Shown: piece by piece, positions 35,308 through 44,787 of the stretch
Layout of the letters: every line of letters starts with the position of its first letter
Position numbering within the stretch: position 1 is the first letter of the stretch
The notes under the pieces: model-generated
What the model was told of the DNA's origin: nothing
Seen by the model: the letters and a program-made list of their open reading frames with translations, nothing else
Database searches by the model: none
Translations under genes and position numbers: made by a program
DNA from: Salicibibacter cibi
Lineage (GTDB): Bacteria > Bacillota > Bacilli > Bacillales > Marinococcaceae
Reading direction: 5' to 3'
Assembly (NCBI RefSeq): GCF_016495865.1
Contig: NZ_CP054706.1
Location: forward strand, 1,550,001 to 1,614,000
DNA: 64,000 bases

Positions 35308-36279
35308 ATGAAATTAAAGGACCTTTACATGTATCTACGAGGGGATATTCATCGTATCGAAACGGAGATGGGCGATGCAGTTTTAGAAGCTTCTCCCGTT
35401 CTTGAAGAAGCGACGTTGCAATTGCTCGAAGCAGGAGGAAAACGAATTCGGCCTGTATTTATGCTGCTGTGTGCCAAATTCGGAAATTATGACATTCAAA
35501 AACTTAAAGATGCCGGTGTCGCTTTGGAGTTCATTCATATGGCGTCGCTCGTACACGATGATGTCATTGATGATTCCGATCTTCGCCGCGGCAAAGAAAC
35601 GGTGAAGGCAAAATGGGATAACCGTGTGGCTATGTATGCCGGTGACTATTTGTTCGGGAAAGCCATCAGCCGCGTTTCTCTATTCAAAGAGCAAGGCATT
35701 CACGAAGCTATGTCCCAGTCGATGCATGAAATGGTGCTCGGCGAAATCGAACAAATTCGTTTTAAATATGAATGGAACCAGAATGTGAGAACGTATTTCC
35801 GTAGAATTAAGCGCAAAACAGCTGTATTGATCGCGAGCAGTTGCAAAATAGGAGCCCAAGCTGCCGGCGTTTCCCGCCGGGAGCAACGAACACTTGCCCA
35901 CTTTGGGCATCAAGTGGGGATGGCTTATCAGATCACCGACGATATTTTGGATTTTACGAGCTCGGAGGAAAAACTCGGGAAACCGGCCGGCGGCGACTTG
36001 TTACAAGGGAATATTACGCTTCCGGTTCTTTTTGCCATGGAGAAGCGCCCTTCTTTTAAAAATGAACTGATCCGGTCATTTGCGGGTGGGCTACCTTCGA
36101 GGGAGAAAATGGGCGAATTGCTTGAACAAATCATTGAAAGCGGCGGGATTGAACATTCCAGGCAAATAAACGAGCGCTATTTGCAAAAAGCGTATGAATC
36201 CCTGGAAGCATTGCCGGATATCCCCGCTCGCCGATCCCTTTATGATATCGCTAACTTTATTAGTTCCCGCGAACATTAA
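35308..36279 (+). CDS. hepT: Heptaprenyl diphosphate synthase component 2
   Basis: Catalytic subunit of the chain-length-determining prenyl synthase. The first Asp-rich motif is [15 protein letters not shown] near residue 83, and the second is [20 protein letters not shown] near residue 208. [12 protein letters not shown] lies near residue 44. Length is 323 residues. It pairs with hepS at 31.4 kb; between them lie the methyltransferase and the prenyltransferase cluster, so one transcript can supply tail synthesis, attachment and ring methylation. A purine-rich GAAAGGG precedes the ATG. Confidence 0.94.
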   Translation: MKLKDLYMYLRGDIHRIETEMGDAVLEASPVLEEATLQLLEAGGKRIRPVFMLLCAKFGNYDIQKLKDAGVALEFIHMASLVHDDVIDDSDLRRGKETVKAKWDNRVAMYAGDYLFGKAISRVSLFKEQGIHEAMSQSMHEMVLGEIEQIRFKYEWNQNVRTYFRRIKRKTAVLIASSCKIGAQAAGVSRREQRTLAHFGHQVGMAYQITDDILDFTSSEEKLGKPAGGDLLQGNITLPVLFAMEKRPSFKNELIRSFAGGLPSREKMGELLEQIIESGGIEHSRQINERYLQKAYESLEALPDIPARRSLYDIANFISSREH

Positions 36280-36335
36280 CGAGAAGTTTCAATTCAGGGA
36301 AAAGAGATGGTATACTAGGGTGCGGACAAGTGTTT

Positions 36336-36427
36336 TAGTAAACTTGGCTTTTCGCCCAGCTTCAATGGCGAAAGCCTTAGTTGCACTTATGCAGATAAGA
36401 AAGTTGATGTATACTTTCTTACCTGCC
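36336..36427 (+). repeat. Two-hairpin dispersed repeat, copy 9
   Basis: Forward copy with CTTTTCGCCCAGC..ATGGCGAAAG and GCAGATAAGAAAG / CTTTCTTACCTGC. It lies between hepT and ndk and ends about 19 bases before the ndk ribosome binding site. Confidence 0.88.
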
Positions 36428-36463
36428 AAAAAAATGATGGATGAAAGAGGAGTGGAAAATTTC

Positions 36464-36859
36464 ATGGAAAAAACATTTATAATGGTGAAACCGGATGGCG
36501 TGAAGCGACAATTAATTGGGGAGATCGTCAGCCGTTTTGAAAAACGGGGCTATCTGTTAACGGATGCAAAAATAATGACGATCAGCCGCGAAACAGCAGA
36601 AAACCATTACGGTGAACATAGCGATAAACCCTTTTTCGGAGAGTTGGTAGACTTTATTACCTCCGGACCTGTTTTTGCAATGATTTGGGAAGGCGAAAAC
36701 GTAGTGGAGAATGCTCGGACGATGATGGGAGCTACAAATCCGAAAGATGCGGCACCGGGATCCATCCGGGGAGATTACGCAGTGAACGTTGGCCAAAATA
36801 TTATCCATGGGTCAGATTCAACGGAAAGTGCTGAAAGAGAGATTGGTTTATTTTTCTGA
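36464..36859 (+). CDS. ndk: Nucleoside diphosphate kinase
   Basis: Balances nucleoside triphosphate pools by ping-pong transfer through a phosphohistidine. The N-terminal [20 protein letters not shown] is typical, and the catalytic His is in [17 protein letters not shown] near residue 115. The 131-residue length is normal. ATG 36464 follows AGAGGAG; the open frame extends upstream through repeat copy 9 and that extension is rejected. Position after hepT and before cheR is as in B. subtilis. Confidence 0.95.
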   Translation: MEKTFIMVKPDGVKRQLIGEIVSRFEKRGYLLTDAKIMTISRETAENHYGEHSDKPFFGELVDFITSGPVFAMIWEGENVVENARTMMGATNPKDAAPGSIRGDYAVNVGQNIIHGSDSTESAEREIGLFF

Positions 36860-36868
36860 TTCGATATA

Positions 36869-36895
36869 GCCGGCCATTATGGCCGGTCGCTTTGT
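36869..36895 (+). terminator. Weak hairpin after ndk
   Basis: Stem CCGGCCA-like / TGGCCGG with loop TTA and the following CGCTTTGTT. The T tract is short, so termination may be partial. Confidence 0.45.
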
Positions 36896-36912
36896 TATGT
36901 GAGGAGAGGGAC

Positions 36913-37698
36913 ATGGAAGAAGATTACAATTATTTCAAATCTGCGGTTTTGGAACGGACAGGAATTGATTTAGCGTTGTACAAAGAACGGCAAATGAAGC
37001 GGAGGCTTGAATCGCTGTATAAACGGCATCGTTTTTCGTCTTTTCGTGTTTTTTTCCATGAAGGGATGCTAAATGACCCCGCTCTTTTGCAAGCTTTTCT
37101 CGATAAAATGACGATCAACGTGTCAGAATTTTACCGAAATAAAAGCCGTTGGGATTTCTTTGAAGAAGTGATTTTGGCTGAGTTGCTGAAGACGCGACAA
37201 CAGTTGAAGTTTTGGTCGGCAGCCTGTTCCTCGGGGGAAGAAGCGTATACGGCGGCCATCATCGCGAATAAACATCGTGGTCTCTCGGGTGTTTCAATCA
37301 AAGCGACAGATATAGACGCGGAGGCTTTGAAAAAGGCAGATGCCGGTTTTTATAAAGAAACCTCGTTACGGGAAGTGCCAACGGAGGAGATGAGGCGTGC
37401 TTTCGACCAAGAAGCAAACGGTTACCGCATCAAACCAATGTTTAAGGAAGCGGTTCGATTCCAAAACCACAACCTGTTGGCGGATCCTTATCCTTGCGGC
37501 AATGACTTAATCATCTGCCGAAACATTCTCATCTATTTCACCACTCCCGCCAAAGATCAAATTCTTCGCGGTTTTAACGATGCGCTTAAGGATGGCGGCT
37601 TTCTTTTCGTCGGGAACACAGAGCAAATTTTTTCACCCGAAACCTATGGATTTGAGCATGTTGGAAACTTTTTTTACCGCAAACGAAAGAATCTGTAA
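36913..37698 (+). CDS. cheR: Chemotaxis protein methyltransferase
   Basis: Methylates glutamates on chemoreceptors using SAM. N-terminal CheR domain: FKSAVLERTGIDLALYKERQ and TINVSEFYRNKSRWDFFEE. SAM domain: FWSAACSSGEEAYTAAII near residue 99, IKATDIDAEALKKAD near residue 130, and IICRNILIYFTTPAKDQILR near residue 202. Length is 261 residues. ATG 36913 follows GAGGAGAGGG. It is located away from other chemotaxis genes, as in B. subtilis, where cheR also lies between ndk and aroF. It suggests a motile organism. Confidence 0.94.
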   Translation: MEEDYNYFKSAVLERTGIDLALYKERQMKRRLESLYKRHRFSSFRVFFHEGMLNDPALLQAFLDKMTINVSEFYRNKSRWDFFEEVILAELLKTRQQLKFWSAACSSGEEAYTAAIIANKHRGLSGVSIKATDIDAEALKKADAGFYKETSLREVPTEEMRRAFDQEANGYRIKPMFKEAVRFQNHNLLADPYPCGNDLIICRNILIYFTTPAKDQILRGFNDALKDGGFLFVGNTEQIFSPETYGFEHVGNFFYRKRKNL

Positions 37699-37759
37699 CC
37701 CTTTCTTGATGAGGCTGTTTATGATATAATTTACTGCATAAAAGCGTTAAAGAATATTT

Positions 37760-37959
37760 ATCCCGGTGGTAAGCGCCCGTAATCTCAGAAGTCAGAAAAG
37801 ACCTTTTCCGGAAACGAGGAATGATCGGAAAAGCGGGCGCTAAACCCCTATTGCGACGCACAGGATGTGCTAGTGTCGGCGTTGCCACAAGACGTGGCGG
37901 TTTTAGCCGGCGTTCCTTAAAACCATCAGGGGAAAAACCCCTCTGATGGAAGTTTCACT
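37760..37959 (-). ncRNA. Bacillaceae-1-like RNA element, copy C
   Basis: Reverse complement of the element in copy A, conserved end to end from GTGAAACTTCCATCAG to ACCACCGGGAT. Read on the minus strand it has GCCAC-GTCTT-GTGGC (37898-37884) and GCAC-ATCCT-GTGC (37870-37858), the latter extended by CGAC/GTCG. One loop fits RUCCU exactly, the other differs by one base. It lies antisense between cheR and aroC. Confidence 0.7.
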
Positions 37960-37989
37960 TTATATATACATAGAGACAGGAGGAAGAAC

Positions 37990-39162
37990 ATGCGCTATTT
38001 AACGGCCGGTGAATCTCATGGTCCGGGACTGACAACGATTATAGAAGGGGTGCCGGCACATCTTCCGCTTGCCCAAAGCGACATCAACGATGAACTAAAG
38101 AGACGCCAGGGCGGATATGGCCGCGGCCGGCGCATGAAAATCGAAAAAGACCTCGTGGAAATTACGAGCGGCGTACGCCACGGGAAAACGACGGGCGCGC
38201 CCATAGCACTTTCGGTGACAAACGATGACTTTGTGCACTGGTCAAAGGTGATGGGTGTAGATGCCTTGCATCCCGAAGATGAAAAAATGGTCAGAAATAA
38301 AACAATCTCGCACCCCCGCCCGGGGCACGCGGACTTGAATGGGGCAATCAAGTACAACCACCGTGACATGCGCAATGTGCTTGAACGTTCTTCGGCACGT
38401 GAAACGACGATGCGCGTGGCAGCCGGAAGCGTGGCGAAAAAGCTGTTAAAAGCTCTGGGCATTACCGTCGGCGTCCATGTGCTCAACATTGGCGGGGTCA
38501 AAGCGGACGCAAATTACAGTGATGTCCACGATTTAATCCGGCGAGCTGAAAACTCCGATGTCCGCTGTGTCGATGAAGCGGCAAGCGAAAAAATGAAAGA
38601 AGCGATTGATGAAGCCAAAAAAAATGGCGATTCCATCGGTGGCGTCGTCCAAGTTGTGGCGGAAGGAGTTCCTATCGGTGTCGGGAGCCATGTTCATTAT
38701 GACCGCAAGCTGGACGGAAAACTTGCAGGTGCGGTAATGAGCATCAATGCCTTTAAAGGCGTCGAGGTCGGTATCGGTTTCGAAGCAGCAAATCTTCCCG
38801 GCAGTCAAGTCCACGATGAAATTGCTTGGGACGAAGGGAAAGGCTATCACCGCAAAAGCAATCGTCTCGGCGGTTTTGAAGGCGGGATGACAAATGGCAT
38901 GCCGATTAAGATCAACGGGGTGATGAAGCCGATCCCTACGCTTTATAAACCGTTGCAAAGTGTGGATATTGCTTCAAAGGAACCTTTTTCCGCGTCTATT
39001 GAGCGTTCGGACAGCTGTGCTGTTCCTGCGGCAGCAGTCGTTTGTGAAAATGTCATTGCGTTTGAACTTGCGGATGCCATCGTGGATATGTTCGGCCATG
39101 ATCGTTTTGATCGCATCCAAGAAGCGGTTGATCGCCATCGCGGTGAAGCGAGTGAGTTTTAA
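37990..39162 (+). CDS. aroC: Chorismate synthase
   Basis: Last step to chorismate, removing phosphate from EPSP with reduced FMN (called aroF in B. subtilis). Conserved: [15 protein letters not shown] at the start, [15 protein letters not shown] near residue 38, [20 protein letters not shown] near residue 108, [14 protein letters not shown] near residue 136, and [13 protein letters not shown] near residue 290. Length of 390 residues is standard. GGAGGAAG precedes ATG 37990. First gene of the aromatic supraoperon; its stop overlaps the aroB start. Confidence 0.97.
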   Translation: MRYLTAGESHGPGLTTIIEGVPAHLPLAQSDINDELKRRQGGYGRGRRMKIEKDLVEITSGVRHGKTTGAPIALSVTNDDFVHWSKVMGVDALHPEDEKMVRNKTISHPRPGHADLNGAIKYNHRDMRNVLERSSARETTMRVAAGSVAKKLLKALGITVGVHVLNIGGVKADANYSDVHDLIRRAENSDVRCVDEAASEKMKEAIDEAKKNGDSIGGVVQVVAEGVPIGVGSHVHYDRKLDGKLAGAVMSINAFKGVEVGIGFEAANLPGSQVHDEIAWDEGKGYHRKSNRLGGFEGGMTNGMPIKINGVMKPIPTLYKPLQSVDIASKEPFSASIERSDSCAVPAAAVVCENVIAFELADAIVDMFGHDRFDRIQEAVDRHRGEASEF

Positions 39163-40250
39163 TGCAAACGATTGATGTGGCTTCTTCTTCGCACACGTAT
39201 ACGATTACGGTTGGAAAGCAATTGAGATTGTCCCCGTACAAGTATTTGCCGGACAATTTCCCCCGAAAAAAAAATCGGCTTCTCATTCTTGCCGATGAAA
39301 CGGTTGCTTCCTATTATTTGGAAGATGTGCGCACGGCATACGCAGAAAAGCTGCCTGTGCATACGTACGTGCTTCCCGTGGGTGAAGAGATGAAATCATT
39401 TTCCGGATATGAGGAATTATTAAGCGCCTGTTTGCAAACGGGATTGGATCGCGAGAGTGCGATCATTGCCCTCGGTGGCGGTGTGATTGGTGATTTGGCA
39501 GGATTTGTGGCTGCCACTTATATGCGCGGCATTTCTCTTGTGCAAATGCCGACGACGTTGCTTGCCCACGACAGCAGCATCGGCGGGAAGACCGGAATCA
39601 ATCATCCGGAGGGCAAAAATTTGATCGGCGCTTTTCACCAGCCCGAGGCCGTGATCTATGACATAGAGATGCTTGATACCTTGCCGAAAAAGGAATGGCT
39701 ATGCGGGTTTGGTGAAATGATTAAGCATGGGTACATCGCAGATCCACAGTTGCTTGAACAACTTAAACAATTGAATCAATGCGCTGCCCTTACAATCAGT
39801 GATAAACTGCTGGCCTCCTCGATAGCCGTAAAAAAAGAGATCGTTCACGAAGACGAACGGGAGCAAGGCATCCGCGCGTATTTGAATTTTGGGCACACCC
39901 TTGCCCACGCTTTGGAACAAACAGCAGGTTATGGGATGCTGACCCATGGAGAAGCGGTTGTGAACGGCATGGTTTTTGCCTTGTATGTCGGCCGCCGACT
40001 CGGATATGACGGCCCTGATGCTGCTGAGGAACTGCGGTGGTTGCGCGCATTCGGATATTCATTTACGCCTTTGAAGCAAATGGATTCCGCTCGAATCTTG
40101 CAAGCAATGAAGCATGACAAAAAAAATCGCGGAGGCAGCGTTCGCTATGTGGTGCTCGCTGATGCCCAACAACCGATCATCGTTACGCTTGACGATGAAC
40201 AACTTTTAACATACATGGATGCTTTCAAGAAGGAGATGGAGGTTACATGA
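39162..40250 (+). CDS. aroB: 3-dehydroquinate synthase
   Basis: NAD- and metal-dependent cyclase of the shikimate pathway. LILADETVASYYL near the start, ALGGGVIGDLAGFVAATYMR near residue 106, PTTLLAHDSSIGGKTGINHP near residue 129, and the metal ligands in GFGEMIKHG, LNFGHTLAHALEQ and HGEAVVNGM. Length is 362 residues. ATG 39162 shares a base with the aroC stop. The following gene aroH starts inside its last codons, so aroC-aroB-aroH are tightly coupled as in B. subtilis. Confidence 0.96.
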   Translation: MQTIDVASSSHTYTITVGKQLRLSPYKYLPDNFPRKKNRLLILADETVASYYLEDVRTAYAEKLPVHTYVLPVGEEMKSFSGYEELLSACLQTGLDRESAIIALGGGVIGDLAGFVAATYMRGISLVQMPTTLLAHDSSIGGKTGINHPEGKNLIGAFHQPEAVIYDIEMLDTLPKKEWLCGFGEMIKHGYIADPQLLEQLKQLNQCAALTISDKLLASSIAVKKEIVHEDEREQGIRAYLNFGHTLAHALEQTAGYGMLTHGEAVVNGMVFALYVGRRLGYDGPDAAEELRWLRAFGYSFTPLKQMDSARILQAMKHDKKNRGGSVRYVVLADAQQPIIVTLDDEQLLTYMDAFKKEMEVT

Positions 40251-40639
40251 GAGGCATTCGCGGAGCAACAACGGTTGATTATAATGAAGCAGAACATATA
40301 TGGACACGGACGAGAAGGTTACTCGCGGAAATGATCGAGGCAAACAATGTCCGTCCCGACCAAGTGGTTCACATGTGGTTTACCGTAACATCCGACATTG
40401 ATGCAGCCTTCCCTGCGAAAGCCGTCCGCATGCTTCCGGGAGACTGGTCATATGTGCCCGTGATGTGTGCGACGGAAATTCCGGTGCCGGACAGCTTGCC
40501 GCGATGCATTCGTGTGATGGTAACGGCAAATACGAAAGTTTCCCCGCGAGGGATCCGGCATGTCTTTCAGGAAGATGCCATTAAACTAAGGCCGGATTTG
40601 ACAAAACAAGCCGGCGGGGATTATGCTAAAAAAGAGTAA
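40247..40639 (+). CDS. aroH: Chorismate mutase, AroH type
   Basis: Monofunctional mutase that turns chorismate to prephenate. It begins MRGIRGATTVDYNEAEHIW, carrying the active-site Arg, and continues with TRRLLAEMIEANNV, FTVTSDIDAAFPAKAVR and MCATEIPVPDSLPRCIRVMV. Length of 130 residues matches the Bacillus trimeric AroH class. It is the last aro gene before the trp leader; a promoter-like sequence inside its 3' end (40598-40627) probably starts the trp transcript. Confidence 0.95.
   Translation: MRGIRGATTVDYNEAEHIWTRTRRLLAEMIEANNVRPDQVVHMWFTVTSDIDAAFPAKAVRMLPGDWSYVPVMCATEIPVPDSLPRCIRVMVTANTKVSPRGIRHVFQEDAIKLRPDLTKQAGGDYAKKE
40598..40627 (+). promoter_or_regulatory. Sigma-A promoter for trp leader, inside aroH
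   Basis: TTGACA (40598-40603) and TATGCT (40622-40627) with an 18-base spacer. The transcript would start about 10 bases before the first TRAP triplet. Confidence 0.55.
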
Positions 40640-40772
40640 AGGATAGTCGAGAAATATAGAATGAAAATGAGATGAGTGGAGAAGAGCAAGCGTCGAGAAG
40701 AGTTGAGACCAGTTGAGGTTTAGTGTGTCCTTCAGCCACTCATCCCGTTACCCCGGGATGAGTGTTTATTAA
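40640..40772 (+). promoter_or_regulatory. TRAP-binding leader and attenuator of the trp operon
   Basis: Twelve GAG/TAG triplets lie at 40644, 40649, 40657, 40669, 40674, 40679, 40684, 40695, 40700, 40705, 40715 and 40721, most spaced by 2-3 bases, as needed for the 11-subunit TRAP ring. The terminator is a perfect 11-bp stem CACTCATCCCG (40737-40747) / CGGGATGAGTG (40754-40764) followed by TTTATT. A competing antiterminator is visible: GATGAGTGG (40671-40679), within the TRAP site, pairs perfectly with CCACTCATC (40736-40744). Bound TRAP would block it and stop transcription. Confidence 0.95.
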
Positions 40773-40855
40773 TAACGAAACTATGAAAACCTCCGATTGC
40801 CATCTTCCGGTGCCTTCCCGCGTTTCTCTTTTTCAGGAGAGAGGTGTATCGATGC

Positions 40856-42352
40856 ATGGTCACATCCTTTGATTCCTTTGTAAAAGAATGCGAAGATTAC
40901 CGACTTGTTCCCATCATTGAGCGCATGTTTGCTGATACGACGACGCCGATTCAAATGTTCCGGCAATTGCAGGATAGCGCCGTCTGTTTATTGGAAAGCA
41001 ATGACCGTACGTCCGAGTGGTCGCACTATTCATTTGTCGGTTTACACGCTGCTTATCAGATGATGGAAAACAAACAAGGATTTCAACTCACAAAAGCGGA
41101 CGGAACAGTGCTTGTCACGGAATCGGATATGCAAACAGCGTTCCAACAGGCTTTTCAAGCTTTGAGGCCATCCCCGGCTGCTGATAGTGATGTCCCTTTT
41201 CCGGGGGGAGCCGTTGGCGCCCTTCCTTATGATGCGATCGTGCATGAGGAAAAAACGATTGACAAACCGAAAGAAGAGGCAATCGAATCGGTACACTTTC
41301 TGTTTTGTGAGACGATGATCGCCTTTGATCATGATCATGCAACCATTACGATCGTCCATTACAAAGATTGCGAGGGAAGAGTGGCGGAGGATGTTTACCG
41401 GGAAGGAAAGGATTATGTTGATGCGCTTGTGAAGCGTATGCAAGAAAGCAATCAATCCAGTTTTTCCGGTAAATTGCCGGAGAAAAGCGCTCCTTCTTTT
41501 GAAAGAGTGGCAACGAATTTTACCCGCGAAGCTTTTTTGGAAGCCGTGGAAAAAATTAAAGCGTATATTGCACAAGGTGATGTGTTTCAGACCGTCCTTT
41601 CCCAACGGTTTGAGTGTGATATTCACACATCGGCGTTTACGATCTATCGGGTATTGCGCCAATTAAATCCTTCTCCGTATATGTTTTTTCTGAAACTGGG
41701 AGAGAAAGAAATTGTCGGGAGTTCACCGGAACGTCTTGTGGAAGTAAAGAAAGGCGAAGTGGAAATCCACCCAATTGCCGGTACGAGAAAACGAGGCAAA
41801 AGTAAACAAGAAGATGACGTGCTTGCCGAAGAAATGCTCGCGTCGCCGAAAGAGCGGGCAGAACACCAAATGTTGGTTGATTTGGCAAGAAATGATGTTG
41901 GACGTGTGGCACGCTACGGGACAGTGCGGACACCGGTTTTTATGGAAGTCGGGAAATTTTCCCATGTGATGCATATTCTTTCAAAGGTTAGAGGCGAATT
42001 GCATGCGGATGTTCATCCGCTGACGGCTTTGCTTGCCGGATTTCCGGCCGGGACTGTGTCAGGTGCTCCGAAGGTGCGGGCAATGGAAATTCTCCAGGAG
42101 TTAGAACCGACAAACCGCGGCATTTATGCCGGGGGAATTGCCTACATCGCTTATAACGGCTATGTCGATTCCTGCATCGCAATTCGAACCATGGTGGTAC
42201 AGAACAATCGCGTTCGCATCCAAGCCGGAGCCGGAGTCGTTGCCGACTCGGTGCCGGAAGAAGAGTACGAGGAAACGATGAATAAAGCAGCGGCGCTTTT
42301 TAGTGCCATTGAAATTGCAGAAGAGATGAGTATAGGGGAGATGAGCAAATGA
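40856..42352 (+). CDS. trpE: Anthranilate synthase component I
   Basis: Converts chorismate to anthranilate, using ammonia supplied by a glutaminase partner. The N-terminal part has the feedback region VCLLESND (LLES motif). The C-terminal chorismate-binding domain has VFQTVLSQRFE, SPYMFFLKLGEKEIVGSSPE, PIAGTRKRGKS, HQMLVDLARNDVGRVA and FPAGTVSGAPKVRAMEI. Length is 499 residues. ATG 40856 is preferred; an in-frame GTG at 40844 touches the purine-rich ribosome site. No trpG follows, as in B. subtilis, where PabA from the folate operon is shared. Control is by the TRAP leader. Confidence 0.95.
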   Translation: MVTSFDSFVKECEDYRLVPIIERMFADTTTPIQMFRQLQDSAVCLLESNDRTSEWSHYSFVGLHAAYQMMENKQGFQLTKADGTVLVTESDMQTAFQQAFQALRPSPAADSDVPFPGGAVGALPYDAIVHEEKTIDKPKEEAIESVHFLFCETMIAFDHDHATITIVHYKDCEGRVAEDVYREGKDYVDALVKRMQESNQSSFSGKLPEKSAPSFERVATNFTREAFLEAVEKIKAYIAQGDVFQTVLSQRFECDIHTSAFTIYRVLRQLNPSPYMFFLKLGEKEIVGSSPERLVEVKKGEVEIHPIAGTRKRGKSKQEDDVLAEEMLASPKERAEHQMLVDLARNDVGRVARYGTVRTPVFMEVGKFSHVMHILSKVRGELHADVHPLTALLAGFPAGTVSGAPKVRAMEILQELEPTNRGIYAGGIAYIAYNGYVDSCIAIRTMVVQNNRVRIQAGAGVVADSVPEEEYEETMNKAAALFSAIEIAEEMSIGEMSK

Positions 42353-43377
42353 TGACAACGCGTGTTTTACAGTCCCTCCTCGAGGGAGAAACTCTTTCGG
42401 AAGAAACGGCTGAGTCGGTCATGACTGAAATGATGAGTGGAGAGGTGGAAGAGAGCCAAATCGGGAGCTTATTAACCGTTCTTCGCTATCGAAATGAAAC
42501 CGTTGAGGAGTTAACGGGATTTGCGCGAGCGATGCGCAAAAACGCCGTTCCCGTTTCCAGGCCGCTCCATACACGCTTGCTTGATACGTGTGGAACAGGA
42601 GGAGACGGACGTTCCACCTTTAACATTTCGACGGCGACGGCCATTGGGGTTAGCGCATGCGGGGTCGCTGTCGCAAAACACGGGAATCGTTTTGTTTCCT
42701 CAAAAAGCGGCAGTGCTGATGTGCTGGAGCAGTTAAATGTCCCCATTGACACCGATCCGTCCGATTTGGAAACGGCGATTAATGAAAAAGGACTCTCTTT
42801 TTTGTATGCCCCCTTGTATCATCAAGCGATGAAACATGTGGCAAAAGCGCGGAAATCGTTGGGATTCCGTACGATTTTTAATCTTGTCGGCCCTTTGACG
42901 AACCCTGCCAATGCCGACGTGCAAGTCGTCGGCGTGTTTGATAAGGATTATGGTAAAATGATGGCAGAGGTGTTAAAACGCTTGGGGACGGAACGGGCGT
43001 TGTTTGTCACCGGCGAGGACGGCATTGATGAGATTACGATCAGCGGGAAAACGTATGTGACTGAATTAGATGGAGGCCGTATACGTTCGTATACGATCGA
43101 ACCGGAGATGTTCGGAGTGCAAAGAGGCGCCCTTTCCGATATCCAAGTGTCTTCCGTCGCCGAAAGCGCTACGCTTATCCGGGATATTTTTAGCAATCGT
43201 GCATCGGAGAGCGCCACGGAAGTATTTTTGCTTAATATGGCTGCCGGGCTGTATGTGAGCGAGATTGAAAAAAGCTGGGAGGACGCTTACAAACGCGCGC
43301 GTCATGCGTTGACGGACGGTGCGATTCTTGCCCATCTTAGGCAATTGCAAAGAAAGGCAGGGAAAATTCATGCTTGA
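42349..43377 (+). CDS. trpD: Anthranilate phosphoribosyltransferase
   Basis: Joins anthranilate to phosphoribosyl pyrophosphate. Motifs: DTCGTGGDGRSTFNISTATA near residue 80, KHGNRFVSSKSGSADVLEQL near residue 106, and FRTIFNLVGPLTNPAN near residue 165. Length is 342 residues. ATG 42349 overlaps the trpE stop, and its own stop overlaps trpC, showing a tightly packed operon. Confidence 0.96.
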   Translation: MMTTRVLQSLLEGETLSEETAESVMTEMMSGEVEESQIGSLLTVLRYRNETVEELTGFARAMRKNAVPVSRPLHTRLLDTCGTGGDGRSTFNISTATAIGVSACGVAVAKHGNRFVSSKSGSADVLEQLNVPIDTDPSDLETAINEKGLSFLYAPLYHQAMKHVAKARKSLGFRTIFNLVGPLTNPANADVQVVGVFDKDYGKMMAEVLKRLGTERALFVTGEDGIDEITISGKTYVTELDGGRIRSYTIEPEMFGVQRGALSDIQVSSVAESATLIRDIFSNRASESATEVFLLNMAAGLYVSEIEKSWEDAYKRARHALTDGAILAHLRQLQRKAGKIHA

Positions 43378-44140
43378 GAAAATCGTCGACCGAAAAAAAG
43401 AAGACTTAAAATTTTTCCAGCTCCCTCGCCGGGAAGAAATAAAGCGTCATTCGTTCAAGCAAGCCCTCGCTTATGCTGCCAATCGTGACGGGATCGGTCT
43501 AATCGCGGAAATTAAACGTGCGTCTCCATCAAAAGGCGTACTGGCAGAAGACCTTGATGTCGTCGAAAGAGCAAAAGCGTACGAAGCGGGAGGTGCCGAT
43601 GCCATCTCCGTGCTCACGGATGGCCCTTATTTCCAAGGCTCCATCATGGATTTAGTCGCGGTAAAACGAGCGGTGAATGTGCCGGTGTTGCGCAAAGACT
43701 TTATCGTTGATGAACGGCAAATTGAAGAAAGTGCACGCATCGGTGCCGACGCGATTTTGTTGATCGCATCGGTCCTTGAGCCCGACCATTTAAAAGACAT
43801 GGCCGAGATGGCCCAGGCGATAGGTTTGGAAACGCTCGTGGAAGTGCATACCAAAGATGAACTTGAACGTTTGCTCGATGTGTATGGTCCTTCAATGATC
43901 GGGATTAACAATCGCAATTTGCAAACATTTGCAACAGACACGGAACAGACTCGGGCGCTTTCCGCTTCTGTTCCGGCAGGCAGTTTTATCATAAGCGAAA
44001 GCGGTATTCACAGCGCCGGAGATGTTACTTTTGTAGCAAAAGCAGGTGCCAAAGCGATGTTAATCGGAGAAAGGCTTGTATCCGATGGCGACCCCGAAAA
44101 AACGATCCCGGATCTAAAGAAAGGGGCGTTGCTCGGGTGA
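43370..44140 (+). CDS. trpC: Indole-3-glycerol phosphate synthase
   Basis: TIM-barrel enzyme of tryptophan synthesis. LIAEIKRASPSKGVLAED near residue 44 carries the catalytic Lys and Ser-Pro-Ser phosphate loop. VPVLRKDFIVDERQIEES near residue 104, ETLVEVHTKDELERL, IGINNRNLQTFATD and IISESGIHSAGDV complete the active site. Length is 256 residues. ATG 43370 overlaps the trpD stop, and the trpF GTG overlaps its stop. Confidence 0.96.
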   Translation: MLEKIVDRKKEDLKFFQLPRREEIKRHSFKQALAYAANRDGIGLIAEIKRASPSKGVLAEDLDVVERAKAYEAGGADAISVLTDGPYFQGSIMDLVAVKRAVNVPVLRKDFIVDERQIEESARIGADAILLIASVLEPDHLKDMAEMAQAIGLETLVEVHTKDELERLLDVYGPSMIGINNRNLQTFATDTEQTRALSASVPAGSFIISESGIHSAGDVTFVAKAGAKAMLIGERLVSDGDPEKTIPDLKKGALLG

Positions 44141-44787
44141 CAGGCATTAAATTTTGCGGACTGCAATCAAAGAAAGATGTAGAAAACGCGGTTGCCGCGG
44201 GAGCGACTGCTCTTGGCTTCGTGTTTGCAACCAGCAAACGCCAAGTGGCACCGGAAGCTGTCAACGAGTGGCTTGCTTCGGTTCATTTGCTTGAACAAAA
44301 AACGGTGGCCGTTTTTGTGGACCCGGATGCTACAGAAATAAAGACGATGCTGGAAAAGGTTTCCGTAGACGTATTGCAATTTCATGGGGATGAATCTCCG
44401 GAATTTTTAAGGGAAATCAAAAAAAGCACAGGCAAACAAGTGATCAAGGCGTTTCGCCATCAGAAAAAGACGCTTGACTTGTTTAGCGCTTTTGCCCCTG
44501 TTGCGGATGGATTTATCGTGGACGCCGGAACAAAGATTCAAAAGGGGGGAACCGGCAAACGTTTTGACTGGAGAGCCGTCCCTGTATATGTACACTTTGC
44601 GAGGCAATTGCATCGGCCTCTATGGATCGCGGGGGGTGTCTCGCCGGAAAATGTGCCGGAACTATTATCTTTTCAGCCCGATGGCATTGACGTATCCAGT
44701 GGGATCGAAACCGAACAGCAAAAAGATCGTAATAAAATGGAAACCATCACAAAGCAGGTGAGAGAAGATGGCTATGTCGTATCCTGA
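44137..44787 (+). CDS. trpF: Phosphoribosylanthranilate isomerase
   Basis: Isomerises phosphoribosylanthranilate in a small TIM barrel. It begins [20 protein letters not shown], with the catalytic Cys in IKFCGL, followed by [26 protein letters not shown], the catalytic Asp region [20 protein letters not shown] and GIDVSSGIE at the end. Length is 216 residues. GTG start at 44137 overlaps the trpC stop. Codon overlap continues into trpB. Confidence 0.95.
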   Translation: MTGIKFCGLQSKKDVENAVAAGATALGFVFATSKRQVAPEAVNEWLASVHLLEQKTVAVFVDPDATEIKTMLEKVSVDVLQFHGDESPEFLREIKKSTGKQVIKAFRHQKKTLDLFSAFAPVADGFIVDAGTKIQKGGTGKRFDWRAVPVYVHFARQLHRPLWIAGGVSPENVPELLSFQPDGIDVSSGIETEQQKDRNKMETITKQVREDGYVVS

